Shown here piece after piece: positions 52,007 to 60,421 of a stretch of DNA of 64,000 bases. This DNA is from Polycyclovorans sp964425915 (GTDB lineage Bacteria > Pseudomonadota > Gammaproteobacteria > Nevskiales > Nevskiaceae), in the NCBI GenBank assembly GCA_964425915.1, contig CAYROO010000012.1, forward strand, positions 1 to 64,000, given 5' to 3'. Under the pieces are notes generated by a model. It was not told the origin of the DNA. It saw nothing but the letters and a program-made list of their open reading frames with translations, and made no database searches. The translations under genes were made by a program, and so were the position numbers. Each line of letters begins with the position of its first letter. Position 1 is the first letter of the stretch.

Positions 52007-52864
52007 TCAGGCCGGCAGCGGGATGAATTCGGTTTCGCCCGGGACCGGCGGAAACCGACCTTCGCGCCAGTCCGTCTTGGCCTGCTCGATCCGCTCGCTG
52101 CGGGTCGACACGAAGTTCCACACGATGTGACGGGTCTCTGGATAGGGCATTCCGCCGATGATCACCACCCGGGCGCCGTCACCGCTGGTCAGCAGCAGCT
52201 CGCGTTCAGCGTCCACCACCATCAGGTGCTGCAGCGGCAGTGGTTCGGTATCGACGGCCAGACTGCCGCCCGCCAGATACAGCGCACGATCACCATCGCC
52301 CGGCGGCAGACGCCATTGCGCACCCGGCTTCAGCTCCAGCACCGCGAACAGCGTCGGGGTGCCGGTCTCCGCAGGCGAACGCAGCCCTGACAGACTGCCG
52401 ATCAGCAGGTGCAGCGTGCCACCGGGAATCTCAGCACGCGGCAGATCGGCGGCTGGATAATGGCGAAACCCCGGATCGGCCTCTTCTTCCGCGGCCGGCA
52501 GCGCCATCCACATCTGGATACCTTCAACCGCGGTGCCGGCGGCGCGAATGTCTTCTGGGATGCGCTCCGAATGCACGACGCCGCGCCCGGCCACCATCAC
52601 GTTCACCGCACCAGGCTCGATACGCTGGACCACGCCGAGGCTGTCACGATGCATGAAGGCCCCGCTGAACAGGTAGGTCACAGTCGCCAGCCCGATATGC
52701 GGATGGGGGCGGACGTCGCCTTCGGTGCTGCCGGCCACGAAGGTCGCCGGCCCCATATGGTCGAGAAAAATAAAGGGCCCCACCATCCATTGCTGGGCGG
52801 AGGGCAGGATGCGCCGCACCGGGAACCCGATGTCGCGGGCATTGGGCTTGATCAGCTTGGACAT
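52007..52864 (-). CDS. pirin family protein
   Basis: This 285-residue bicupin has the metal ligands His54, His56 (HPHIGL), His98 and Glu100 (VVHSE), matching pirin and the quercetin dioxygenase-like YhhW. It starts at ATG 52864, giving the family start MSKLIKPNARDIGFPVRR. Possible roles are quercetinase-like oxidation or stress regulation. It is monocistronic and 58 bases from the symporter stop. Confidence 0.92.
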   Translation of the reverse strand: MSKLIKPNARDIGFPVRRILPSAQQWMVGPFIFLDHMGPATFVAGSTEGDVRPHPHIGLATVTYLFSGAFMHRDSLGVVQRIEPGAVNVMVAGRGVVHSERIPEDIRAAGTAVEGIQMWMALPAAEEEADPGFRHYPAADLPRAEIPGGTLHLLIGSLSGLRSPAETGTPTLFAVLELKPGAQWRLPPGDGDRALYLAGGSLAVDTEPLPLQHLMVVDAERELLLTSGDGARVVIIGGMPYPETRHIVWNFVSTRSERIEQAKTDWREGRFPPVPGETEFIPLPA

Positions 52865-52922
52865 TCGGACACTCCGTCGATGACGCGGGGGCCTAGCGTA
52901 GCGAATCCCCCGAGCCGAATGA

Positions 52923-54464
52923 TTACCAGAAGGCAATGACCATGATCGCGGTCAGCGCTACCAGTCCCCAGGCTAGCCGCTGCAACCCACGATGCTGCGG
53001 GGGATCGCCCGACACCTGGCTGACCGCAGTGGCCGCCACGGCCGGCGGCATGCAGGCCTGCCAGACCACCGCTGCGCTTGCCGACAGCAGGGTGAGCACG
53101 CCGGCCACAATGGTGAAGTGCAGCGACAGCCAGCCGGCCTGGGTGGCGACAAACCACAGCACACTGATGACATGCCCGCTGACCACCGCCCGCAGCGCGG
53201 CACTGGCGGTCAAGCCTGGCCAGAAGCGTCCGAGCAGGAACACCGCCACCAGCGGCGGCGTGACATAGGCGAAGCCCTGCTGAAGGTAATCAAACAGCCC
53301 GGGGAACTGGTCGATCATTGGCGCCCACACCGCTGCCAGGGCCATCAGGCTGAGGGTCATGATCCGGCCCAGTCGCGCTAATTGCGTCGGGCTGATCTGG
53401 GGCCGCCGGGCGCGCACGAAGTCCACCGAGATCAAGGTCGACGCAGAATTCAGCGCCGAGTCAACGCTGGACATAATGGCCGCCATCAGTCCAGCCAGAA
53501 TAAGCCCCGACAGCCCGACCGGCGCGTACTCGGCGATCAACCGGGGGAACACGGTGTCTGCGCGCTCCAGATCCGTGAACAGCACCGCCGCCAATGCCCC
53601 CGGAATCACCATCAGGAACAGGGGGAGTAGCTTCAACGCCGCCGCCAGCAGGGCGCCCCGCGTCGCCGTCTCGACGTCGCGCGCGCCAAGCAGCCGCTGC
53701 GCCACGTACTGGTTCATGGTCCAGTAATAGAAGCCCAGCACCGGCAGCCCGATCAGGGTCCCGAGCCACGGCAGGGCCGGATCGTCAATGGGCCGGATCA
53801 GCGACAGTCGCTCGGCGTCCAGCGCCGTGGTGATGCGCGACCAGGAATAGTCGAATTCACCCAGCACCAGGGCGCAGAGGATAGCCGAGCCGACCAACAG
53901 CACGACGGTCTGCAGGACATCCGTATACACCACCGCACGCAGCCCACCGGCAGCGGTATAGAGCCCGGCAAAAATGGCCATTGCGGCACAGGTCCAACCC
54001 AGGGTCAGCCCGGGGATGAACAGCATGAGCACCAGAGCACCGGCATAGAGGCTGCCGGCGGTATCGAGCACGATCGACAAAAAGATGCTGACCCCGGAGA
54101 GATACTTGCGCAGCCGCCCGTCGAACCGGCGTTCCAGCCATTCAGGCACCGTGGTGACGCGGGCGCGCAATAACTTCGGCAGGATGAAGAAGGCGCTGAA
54201 GATGAGCACCAAGCCGGCCATCCATTCGTAGTTGGCGACGGAAATGCCGCTTTGCCAGGCCGCACCGGGCAGGCCGATCAGCGTGGTCGAGGAGATGTTG
54301 GAGGCAAACAGCGAAAGACCGACGACGCCCCAGCCGAGGGAGCGCCCGGCAAGGAACAGGTCATCGGCATCAGGGCTGCGTCGGGTGACCCGCCAGCCGA
54401 TCAGCGTAATCACCACCAGATAGCCGATGAGCACGGCGTAGTCCACCGCGTGCAAGGCGCCCAT
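52923..54464 (-). CDS. sodium:solute symporter (SSS/SGLT family)
   Basis: This 513-residue carrier has about 14 helices with the family pattern FASNISSTTLIGLPGAAWQSG and AIMSSVDSALNSASTL. It couples Na+ entry to uptake of a solute, perhaps a sugar or carboxylate. The start at ATG 54464 fits the first helix (DYAVLIGYLVVITLIGW). A longer frame to 54596 would overlap the tRNA terminator. Substrate unknown. Confidence 0.9.
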   Translation of the reverse strand: MGALHAVDYAVLIGYLVVITLIGWRVTRRSPDADDLFLAGRSLGWGVVGLSLFASNISSTTLIGLPGAAWQSGISVANYEWMAGLVLIFSAFFILPKLLRARVTTVPEWLERRFDGRLRKYLSGVSIFLSIVLDTAGSLYAGALVLMLFIPGLTLGWTCAAMAIFAGLYTAAGGLRAVVYTDVLQTVVLLVGSAILCALVLGEFDYSWSRITTALDAERLSLIRPIDDPALPWLGTLIGLPVLGFYYWTMNQYVAQRLLGARDVETATRGALLAAALKLLPLFLMVIPGALAAVLFTDLERADTVFPRLIAEYAPVGLSGLILAGLMAAIMSSVDSALNSASTLISVDFVRARRPQISPTQLARLGRIMTLSLMALAAVWAPMIDQFPGLFDYLQQGFAYVTPPLVAVFLLGRFWPGLTASAALRAVVSGHVISVLWFVATQAGWLSLHFTIVAGVLTLLSASAAVVWQACMPPAVAATAVSQVSGDPPQHRGLQRLAWGLVALTAIMVIAFW

Positions 54465-54581
54465 GCGCGAGGTCTCCCTGTCGTATGAGGTTCCGGACCT
54501 AAGCACATTGGCCCGTGACGGGGCAAGGCAAGCGCCTGTTGACGCCCTGTCGAACACCGCTGACGCGCTGCGCATCAGGTC

Positions 54582-54612
54582 AAAAAAAAAGGGCACCCTG
54601 AGGCGCCCTTTT
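54582..54612 (-). terminator. intrinsic terminator after tRNA-Asp
   Basis: On the minus strand AAAAGGGC (54612-54605) pairs with GCCCTTTT (54594-54587), with a 10-base loop, and is followed by a run of T (54590-54582). It ends the hupB-tRNA-Val-tRNA-Asp strand. Confidence 0.85.
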
Positions 54613-54622
54613 CGTTCAGCTG

Positions 54623-54699
54623 TGGCGGAGTGGACGGGACTCGAACCCGCGACCCCCGGCGTGACAGGCCGGTATTCTAACCAACTGAACTACCACTCC
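54623..54699 (-). tRNA. tRNA-Asp (anticodon GTC)
   Basis: This 77-base gene has acceptor arms GGAGTGG/CCACTCC, discriminator G and an encoded CCA. The anticodon arm CCGGCCTGTCACGCCGG carries GTC, so it decodes Asp codons and is a Tgt/QueA substrate (wobble G34). It lies 15 bases downstream of tRNA-Val on the same strand and may be cotranscribed. Confidence 0.97.
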
Positions 54700-54714
54700 G
54701 CGTATTTGAAACTT

Positions 54715-54790
54715 TGGTGGGTGCTGACGGGCTCGAACCGCCGACATTCGCCTTGTAAGGGCGACGCTCTACCAGCTGAGCTAAGCACCC
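54715..54790 (-). tRNA. tRNA-Val (anticodon TAC)
   Basis: This 76-base gene has acceptor arms GGGTGCT/AGCACCC, discriminator A and an encoded CCA. The anticodon loop of CGCCCTTACAAGGCG gives TAC. It lies 34 bases downstream of hupB and 15 bases upstream of tRNA-Asp. Confidence 0.97.
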
Positions 54791-54824
54791 TGGCGGTACT
54801 TGCTACAGCACCCCGGAAAGACAA

Positions 54825-55097
54825 TTACTTTATCAGGTCCTTAAGCGCTTTGCCAGCCTTGAATGCCGGCGTCTTGCTGGCCTTGATCTTCAGCGGGGCG
54901 CCGGTCTTGGGGTTGCGGCCGGTACGAGCAGCGCGCTCACGCAACATGAACGTGCCGAAGCCCACCAGTGACACCTTGTCCTTCTTCTTCAGCGCCTTGC
55001 CGATCACCTCGAACATGGCATCGACCGCACGGCCGGCGTCGGCCTTGGACAGGTCAGCCTTGTCCGCGATGGCGGCAATCAGTTCCGTTTTATTCAT
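54825..55097 (-). CDS. hupB: DNA-binding protein HU-beta
   Basis: This 90-residue histone-like protein has the full HU/IHF family sequence (MNKTELIAAIADKADLSKADA, GFGTFMLRERAARTGRNPKTG). HU wraps and bends DNA and shapes the nucleoid. It usually follows lon on the same strand; here it points away from lon, with a strong promoter between. Two tRNA genes follow it. Confidence 0.96.
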   Translation of the reverse strand: MNKTELIAAIADKADLSKADAGRAVDAMFEVIGKALKKKDKVSLVGFGTFMLRERAARTGRNPKTGAPLKIKASKTPAFKAGKALKDLIK

Positions 55098-55461
55098 TCA
55101 ACAGTCCCCTCAAAAAAAGATGGCCATGAGGCCGATGGAGTATCCCCGGAGCCCGCGTCATGAGACCGACGGGATAGATGCTGCGCAGTGCCCTGCCACT
55201 GGAAAGCCCCGGTTGCGAAGCTTTATAGCAAGCGCTCACGGCGAGCGTCAACGCCGATGAGCCTAGTAATTTCGGGCATTTCCGGCGGTTGACAGACCCC
55301 ATTGAATATGGACGGAACACCACCATGATAGAGAGCGAAGGCGGTCAGGCTCCGATGCAGCCGCCGCCATGCCGCCATGGTGTCTGACCAGATCCGTGCT
55401 GAACGCCGGGGTCCGGCATAATCAGGCCAAGACTCATCCAGAACCGCCGAGGAGCCCCCGC
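55098..55461. other. divergent regulatory region between hupB and lon
   Basis: This 364-base gap has no supported gene. It holds a strong minus-strand hupB promoter (55222-55251). On the plus strand TTGACA lies at 55289-55294 but without a good -10 box, and CATAAT at 55417-55422 may be a -10 for lon about 40 bases before its start. CCCCATTG at 55297-55304 resembles a heat-shock -10, but no matching -35 was found. Confidence 0.5.
55222..55251 (-). promoter_or_regulatory. strong sigma70 promoter for hupB
   Basis: On the minus strand TTGACG (55251-55246) and TATAAA (55227-55222) are separated by 18 bases, near consensus. Transcription would start near 55215, giving a leader of about 118 bases to hupB. 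Confidence 0.75.
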
Positions 55462-57864
55462 GTGGAGTCATTCAACGATCGCAGCGCCCCCGTCCTGCCG
55501 CTACGCGATGTGGTGGTGTTTCCCCACATGGCGATCCCCTTGTTCGTGGGCCGCGAGAAATCCATCAAGGCCCTCACTGCGGCGATGCAGGATGACAAAC
55601 GCATCTTGCTGGTGGCCCAAAAAACCGCCGATGTCGACGACCCGCGCCCCGGCGATCTCTATGAAGTCGGCACCTTGGCCAGCATCCTGCAGATGCTGAA
55701 ACTTCCGGACGGCACCGTGAAGGTGTTGGTGGAGGGCGTCCGCCGCGCGCGCATCCTGCAGTGGAACAGCGAGGGCGAGTTCCTCAATGCGGAGTGTCAG
55801 CCGCTCAGCGAAGAGCTGGCCGAAGTCAGCGACAACCGCGAGCTGGATGCGCTGACGCGCTCGACCTTGGCGCAGTTCGAGCAGTACACCAAGCTCAACA
55901 AAAAGGTGCCGGCCGAGCTGCTGCCCTCTCTGGCCAGCATGGATGCGCCGGGGCGCCTGGCCGACACCATCGCCGCCCACCTGTCGCTGAAGCTGGAAGA
56001 CAAGCAGCGTGTGCTGGAAATCGAGTCAGCCAAGGCCCGCCTTGAGCATGTGTTCGCCGAGCTGGAAGGCGAGATCGACGTTCTGCAGATCGAGAAGAAG
56101 ATCCGCGGGCGCGTCAAACATCAGATGGAAAAGAACCAGCGCGAGTACTACCTCAACGAACAGATGAAGGCCATCCAGAAAGAGCTGGGTGATGGCGAGG
56201 ATGGCCCCAGCGAGCAGGAGGAGCTGGCGCACCGGATCGAAAAATCCGGCATGCACAAGGAAGCCAAGGCGAAGGCGCGCGCAGAACTCAACAAGCTGAA
56301 GATGATGCCGCCGATGTCGGCTGAGGCGACGGTGGTCCGTAACTACCTCGACGTGCTGACCCAGGTGCCCTGGAAAAAGCGCAGCAAGACCGTGATTGAT
56401 CTGGAGGCCTGCCAGAAGAAGCTGGACGAGGACCATTACGGCCTCGACAAGGTCAAAGAACGTATCGTCGAATACCTGGCCGTGCAGAGCCGGGTGAAGA
56501 AGGTGAAAGGCCCGATCCTGTGCCTGGTCGGCCCGCCGGGCGTGGGCAAGACCTCGCTTGGGCGTTCGATTGCCGAGTCGGTGAACCGCAAGTTCACCCG
56601 CATGGCGCTGGGTGGTGTGCGTGACGAGGCAGAGATCCGCGGCCACCGGCGTACCTATATCGGCTCCATGCCCGGCAAGATCGTTCAGAACCTATCCAAG
56701 GTCGGCACCAAGAATCCGCTGTTCCTGCTCGACGAGATCGACAAGATGAGCACGGATTTCCGCGGCGACCCCGCCTCGGCCATGCTGGAGGTGCTGGACC
56801 CGGAACAGAACCACGCCTTCCAGGACCACTATCTGGAGGTGGATGTCGACCTGTCCGACGTCATGTTCGTGGCCACCGCCAACACGCTGAATATCCCCGG
56901 GCCGCTGCTGGACCGCATGGAGATCATCCGCATCCCGGGCTATACCGAGGACGAAAAGACCCACATCGCGCAGCGCTATCTTCTGCCGAAGCAGATTCGC
57001 GAGAACGGCTTGAAGGAGGCCGAGCTCAAACTCAGCGAGAAGGCCATTCGGCACATCGTGCGCCACTACACGCGCGAAGCGGGCGTGCGCAAGCTGGAGC
57101 AACACCTCGGCAAGATCTGCCGACAGGTGGTGAAGCAGCTATTGCTCAAGCCAAGCAGCAAGACCGTCAGCATCACCGAGAAAAATGTCAGCAAGTATCT
57201 TGGGGTCGAGCAGTTCCGCTACGGCCGCGCCGAGGAGCAGAATCGCATCGGTCAGGTCACCGGCCTGGCGTGGACCGAGGTGGGTGGCGAACTGCTCACG
57301 ATTGAAGCTGCGCTGGCACCCGGCAAGGGCAAGCTGACGCAGACGGGCTCGCTCGGGACGGTGATGCAGGAGTCGATCCAGGCGGCGTTGACCGTGGTGC
57401 GTTCGCGCGCGCGGGAGCTGGGCATCGACCCCAAGTTCCACGAAAACCAGGACCTCCACGTCCACGTACCGGAAGGCGCCACGCCCAAGGACGGACCGTC
57501 CGCCGGCGGCGCCATGTGCACCGCCCTGGTCTCGGCATTGACCGGGATTGCGGTGCGCAGCGATGTCGCCATGACCGGCGAAATCACCTTGCGCGGTGAG
57601 ATCCTGCCGATTGGTGGCCTCAAGGAGAAGTTGCTGGCAGCGCAACGCGGCGGTATCCGCACCGTGCTGATCCCGCAGGAAAACACCAAGGATCTCGCGG
57701 AGATTCCCGAGTCCGTGAAGAACGCGCTGCAGATTGAGCCGGTCCGCTGGATTGAGGACGTTCTCAAGGTGGCCCTGGAGCGCCAGCCGGAACCGCTGCC
57801 GGACGACGCCCCGGTGGCGGCGGCGGCCAGCAACCCACCGACGGACGCGCCGCGCGCACACTGA
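55462..57864 (+). CDS. lon: ATP-dependent protease Lon
   Basis: Lon degrades misfolded and regulatory proteins. The 800-residue protein has an N-terminal LON domain (RSAPVLPLRDVVVFPHMAIP), AAA+ Walker A GPPGVGKT (357-364), and catalytic Ser680 (DGPSAGG) with Lys723. The start is GTG 55462 behind a GAGGA site; the longer open frame to 55369 is not conserved. The C-terminal tail is Pro/Ala-rich. The usual clpX upstream and hupB downstream neighbours are missing in that order. Confidence 0.97.
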   Translation: MESFNDRSAPVLPLRDVVVFPHMAIPLFVGREKSIKALTAAMQDDKRILLVAQKTADVDDPRPGDLYEVGTLASILQMLKLPDGTVKVLVEGVRRARILQWNSEGEFLNAECQPLSEELAEVSDNRELDALTRSTLAQFEQYTKLNKKVPAELLPSLASMDAPGRLADTIAAHLSLKLEDKQRVLEIESAKARLEHVFAELEGEIDVLQIEKKIRGRVKHQMEKNQREYYLNEQMKAIQKELGDGEDGPSEQEELAHRIEKSGMHKEAKAKARAELNKLKMMPPMSAEATVVRNYLDVLTQVPWKKRSKTVIDLEACQKKLDEDHYGLDKVKERIVEYLAVQSRVKKVKGPILCLVGPPGVGKTSLGRSIAESVNRKFTRMALGGVRDEAEIRGHRRTYIGSMPGKIVQNLSKVGTKNPLFLLDEIDKMSTDFRGDPASAMLEVLDPEQNHAFQDHYLEVDVDLSDVMFVATANTLNIPGPLLDRMEIIRIPGYTEDEKTHIAQRYLLPKQIRENGLKEAELKLSEKAIRHIVRHYTREAGVRKLEQHLGKICRQVVKQLLLKPSSKTVSITEKNVSKYLGVEQFRYGRAEEQNRIGQVTGLAWTEVGGELLTIEAALAPGKGKLTQTGSLGTVMQESIQAALTVVRSRARELGIDPKFHENQDLHVHVPEGATPKDGPSAGGAMCTALVSALTGIAVRSDVAMTGEITLRGEILPIGGLKEKLLAAQRGGIRTVLIPQENTKDLAEIPESVKNALQIEPVRWIEDVLKVALERQPEPLPDDAPVAAAASNPPTDAPRAH

Positions 57865-57889
57865 ATCGCGCGCCACCAAGGTCAGCGAC

Positions 57890-57916
57890 CCGCTGCGTGC
57901 GCCACCCGCGCAGCGG
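57890..57916 (+). terminator. hairpin after lon
   Basis: CCGCTGCG (57890-57897) and CGCAGCGG (57909-57916) form a perfect 8-bp stem, 26 bases after the lon stop, with an 11-base loop and no T-tract. Possible terminator or RNA-end stabiliser. Confidence 0.4.
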
Positions 57917-57930
57917 CGTCGGATGACCAT

Positions 57931-57951
57931 GACTGTTATTCTGTAACAGTC
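57931..57951. promoter_or_regulatory. perfect palindrome upstream of ZIP-like gene
   Basis: GACTGTTA (57931-57938) and TAACAGTC (57944-57951) are perfect inverted arms around TTCTG, 17 bases before the transporter ATG. The symmetry suggests a dimeric repressor site or a hairpin at the ribosome site. A metal regulator such as Zur is a guess based on the next gene. Confidence 0.5.
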
Positions 57952-57968
57952 TCCAGTCGCGGTCCCTC

Positions 57969-58592
57969 ATGCCCGTCTACCTACTTGCCACCTTTGCCGC
58001 GATTGCCAGCGGCCCCGCCCTCTATGCCGCCGCGCGTGGCCGCCCCGGGCTGCAGCGCGGGATGGCCGTACTGGTCTGGGCCGGGCTGTTGTCACTGCTC
58101 GGCTTCGAGGTGATCCCGGAGGCACTGGCCGATGGCGGACTGCCCGGCATCGCGTGGTTCGTCGCCGGCCTGGCCGGCCCCACGGTGATCGAGCACACCG
58201 TCCGTCGGCTACGCCGGGAAACCCATCTGGCAGCGCTGGCGGTGGCCGTGGCCGGACTCGGCGTCCATGCGCTGGGCGATGGTGCCGTGCTGGCCTCAGT
58301 CGGCCCGGACAGCGCTGCCCTGGGTGCGGCCGTGGCGCTGCACAGCGTACCGATTGGTCTGACCCTGTGCTGGCTGCTGATCCCCGCGCTGGGCTGGGCG
58401 CGGGCCGTGGGCGTGTTACTGGCAGTCTGCATTGCCACCCTGGTGGGCTACTTGGCCACGCCGGATCTGTCACGCAGCCTCGGCCCGGTGGCCTGGGCCT
58501 GGTTCCAGATGCTGATCGCCGGCCTGTTGCTGCATGCGCTGTTGGGACGGCCGCACCTGCATCACCCGCATTCAGCACCGACGCCGCCCTGA
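57969..58592 (+). CDS. ZIP-like metal transporter
   Basis: This 207-residue membrane protein has ZIP-family signatures: LLGFEVIPEALA, HALGDG (usual HNxxDG) and HSVPIG (usual HxxPxG). A His-rich C-terminus (RPHLHHPHSAP) may bind metal. It likely imports Zn2+ or another divalent metal. There is no obvious ribosome site, but a palindrome lies just upstream. It is shorter than many ZIPs, so a partial family role is possible. Confidence 0.78.
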   Translation: MPVYLLATFAAIASGPALYAAARGRPGLQRGMAVLVWAGLLSLLGFEVIPEALADGGLPGIAWFVAGLAGPTVIEHTVRRLRRETHLAALAVAVAGLGVHALGDGAVLASVGPDSAALGAAVALHSVPIGLTLCWLLIPALGWARAVGVLLAVCIATLVGYLATPDLSRSLGPVAWAWFQMLIAGLLLHALLGRPHLHHPHSAPTPP

Positions 58593-58674
58593 TCAAGGGC
58601 CTCGCGGTCCCGGTGTTCGGCCCGCCAGGGCGTACACGCGGCGCAATTCATGCTTGGCGTTAAGGGGCCTCGGC

Positions 58675-58680
58675 TACACT
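58675..58680 (+). promoter_or_regulatory. -10-like box immediately before the antiporter gene
   Basis: TACACT ends only 7 bases before the ATG at 58688. TTGGCG at 58654-58659 gives a short 15-base spacer. If used, the transcript would be nearly leaderless. Weak evidence. Confidence 0.3.
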
Positions 58681-58687
58681 CCTTCGC

Positions 58688-60406
58688 ATGACGCTCACGA
58701 CCGATCTGATTCTGCTGGCTGGACTACTGCTCGCCGTGAGTATTCTGGCGACCGCGGTGACGCCGCGGCTTGGCGTGCCCTTGCTGCTGGTCTTCCTGCT
58801 GGTGGGCATGATGGCCGGCGAAGATGGTCCCGGCGGGATCCGGTTCAACGACTACCAGCTGGCCAATCTGGCGGGCACCCTGGCGCTGGCGGTGATCCTG
58901 TTCGACGGTGGCATGCGCACGGCCTACAAGAGCCTGCGCGTGGCGATGTGGCCGTCGGTATCACTGGCAACGGTCGGGGTGCTGATCACCTCCGGATTCA
59001 CAGGTGCCTTCGCCGTGTGGTTGCTGGACCTGCACTGGGCGGAAGGCCTGTTGATCGGCGCCATCGTCGGCTCCACCGACGCCGCCGCTGTGTTCGCCCT
59101 GCTCAGTGCCCGTGCGGTCTCGCTCAACACCCGCGTCAGTGCCACCCTGGAAACCGAGTCCGGAACCAACGATCCGATGGCAGTGTTTCTCACCCTGGCG
59201 GTGCTGGGATATCTGACGACCCCCGAGGGCAACGTCTGGTGGGCATCCTTGCAGCTACTGATCCAACAGTTGGGTGTCGGCGCGGTGTTGGGGCTGGGCG
59301 GCGGATTCGCGCTGGTCCATGCCCTCAATCGCCTGCGCTTGAGCGACTCGCTCTACCCGCTGATGGCATTGGCCGGCGGCCTGCTGGTGTTCGGCGTGAC
59401 GGCGCAGCTTGGTGGCAGCGGCTTTCTGGCGGTGTATATCACCGGCCTGTGGGTGGGCAATCATCGTGTCCACGCGCTGCCCAATATCCGCCGCTTCCAT
59501 GACGGGGTGGCGTGGCTGGCACAGATCGGCATGTTCGTGATTCTGGGCCTGCTGGCCTCGCCCAGCGCGCTGGTCGGCGTCGCCGTGCCGGGGCTGCTGA
59601 TTGCGCTGGTATTGATCCTGGTGGCGCGACCGCTGGCGGTGTGGCTCAGCCTGCTGCCATTTCGGTACCCGGCTCGCGAGCAGGCCTATATCGCCTGGGT
59701 GGGTCTACGCGGCTCGGTGCCCATCGTGCTGGCAACCTATCCCTGGTTGGCCGGTCTCGAAAACGCGTCCCTGTTCTTCAACATCGCCTTCTTCATCGTC
59801 ATCGTGTCGCTGGTGATCCAAGGCTGGACATTGGCACCGATGGCGCGGCTGCTGGACCTGTACGTGCCCAACAACAGCGCACGCATCCAGCGCGTCGATG
59901 TCGACCTGCCGGGGGCGGTCGACCATGAGATCGTCAGCTATCGGGTGCCGCGCCACTCCGGTCTGACCGGCCTGACGGTCAAGGAACTGAGCCTACCGGA
60001 GGGCACCCGCGTGGTCTGTATCACACGCCAAAACCAATTGCTGCCCTATCGCCACTGGGGCCAGCTGCACGAGGGCGACAGCGTCACCCTCCTGTGTCAT
60101 CAGGACGAGTTGGAGCCCCTCGACAAGATTTTCGAAAGCAGCCGAAAACCGATGAAGAAGGCCGATCAACGCTTCTTCGGTGAGTTCGAGATCCGGCCCG
60201 ATGCCGACATGCAGACATTGGCCGAAGCCTATGGCATTGGTCCCTTGCCGCTGCACGCGACCCGGCTGACGGTCGCCGAGTTCATCGCCAGCAGCCTGCC
60301 AAAACCGGTAGTGGGCGACCGACTGCGCCTGGGTGAGCTGGAGCTGGTGGTGCGCAAGCTCGACGGCGAACGGATCGAGAGTGTCGGCCTGCGGCTTCCG
60401 CACTGA
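58688..60406 (+). CDS. potassium/proton antiporter (NhaP2/CvrA-type)
   Basis: This 572-residue CPA1 antiporter has about 12 helices with GSTDAAAVFALL and ETESGTNDPMAVFL, the cation-binding region. A C-terminal RCK-type TrkA-C domain (about 395-475) and a CorC/HlyC-like domain (about 480-565) follow. This layout matches NhaP2, which exchanges K+ or Na+ for H+ to control volume and pH. It follows the ZIP-like gene by 95 bases and converges on the DAHP synthase gene. Confidence 0.92.
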   Translation: MTLTTDLILLAGLLLAVSILATAVTPRLGVPLLLVFLLVGMMAGEDGPGGIRFNDYQLANLAGTLALAVILFDGGMRTAYKSLRVAMWPSVSLATVGVLITSGFTGAFAVWLLDLHWAEGLLIGAIVGSTDAAAVFALLSARAVSLNTRVSATLETESGTNDPMAVFLTLAVLGYLTTPEGNVWWASLQLLIQQLGVGAVLGLGGGFALVHALNRLRLSDSLYPLMALAGGLLVFGVTAQLGGSGFLAVYITGLWVGNHRVHALPNIRRFHDGVAWLAQIGMFVILGLLASPSALVGVAVPGLLIALVLILVARPLAVWLSLLPFRYPAREQAYIAWVGLRGSVPIVLATYPWLAGLENASLFFNIAFFIVIVSLVIQGWTLAPMARLLDLYVPNNSARIQRVDVDLPGAVDHEIVSYRVPRHSGLTGLTVKELSLPEGTRVVCITRQNQLLPYRHWGQLHEGDSVTLLCHQDELEPLDKIFESSRKPMKKADQRFFGEFEIRPDADMQTLAEAYGIGPLPLHATRLTVAEFIASSLPKPVVGDRLRLGELELVVRKLDGERIESVGLRLPH

Positions 60407-60421
60407 GCCCGCCGGCCTGCG

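Noticed and set aside
55289..55304. heat-shock promoter for lon
   Set aside because: A CCCCATTG -10-like box is present, but no CTTGAAA-type -35 lies at the right distance.
55223..55471. 82-residue minus-strand frame in the hupB-lon gap
   Set aside because: It crosses the lon start and the hupB promoter, has no domain, and no ribosome site is seen.
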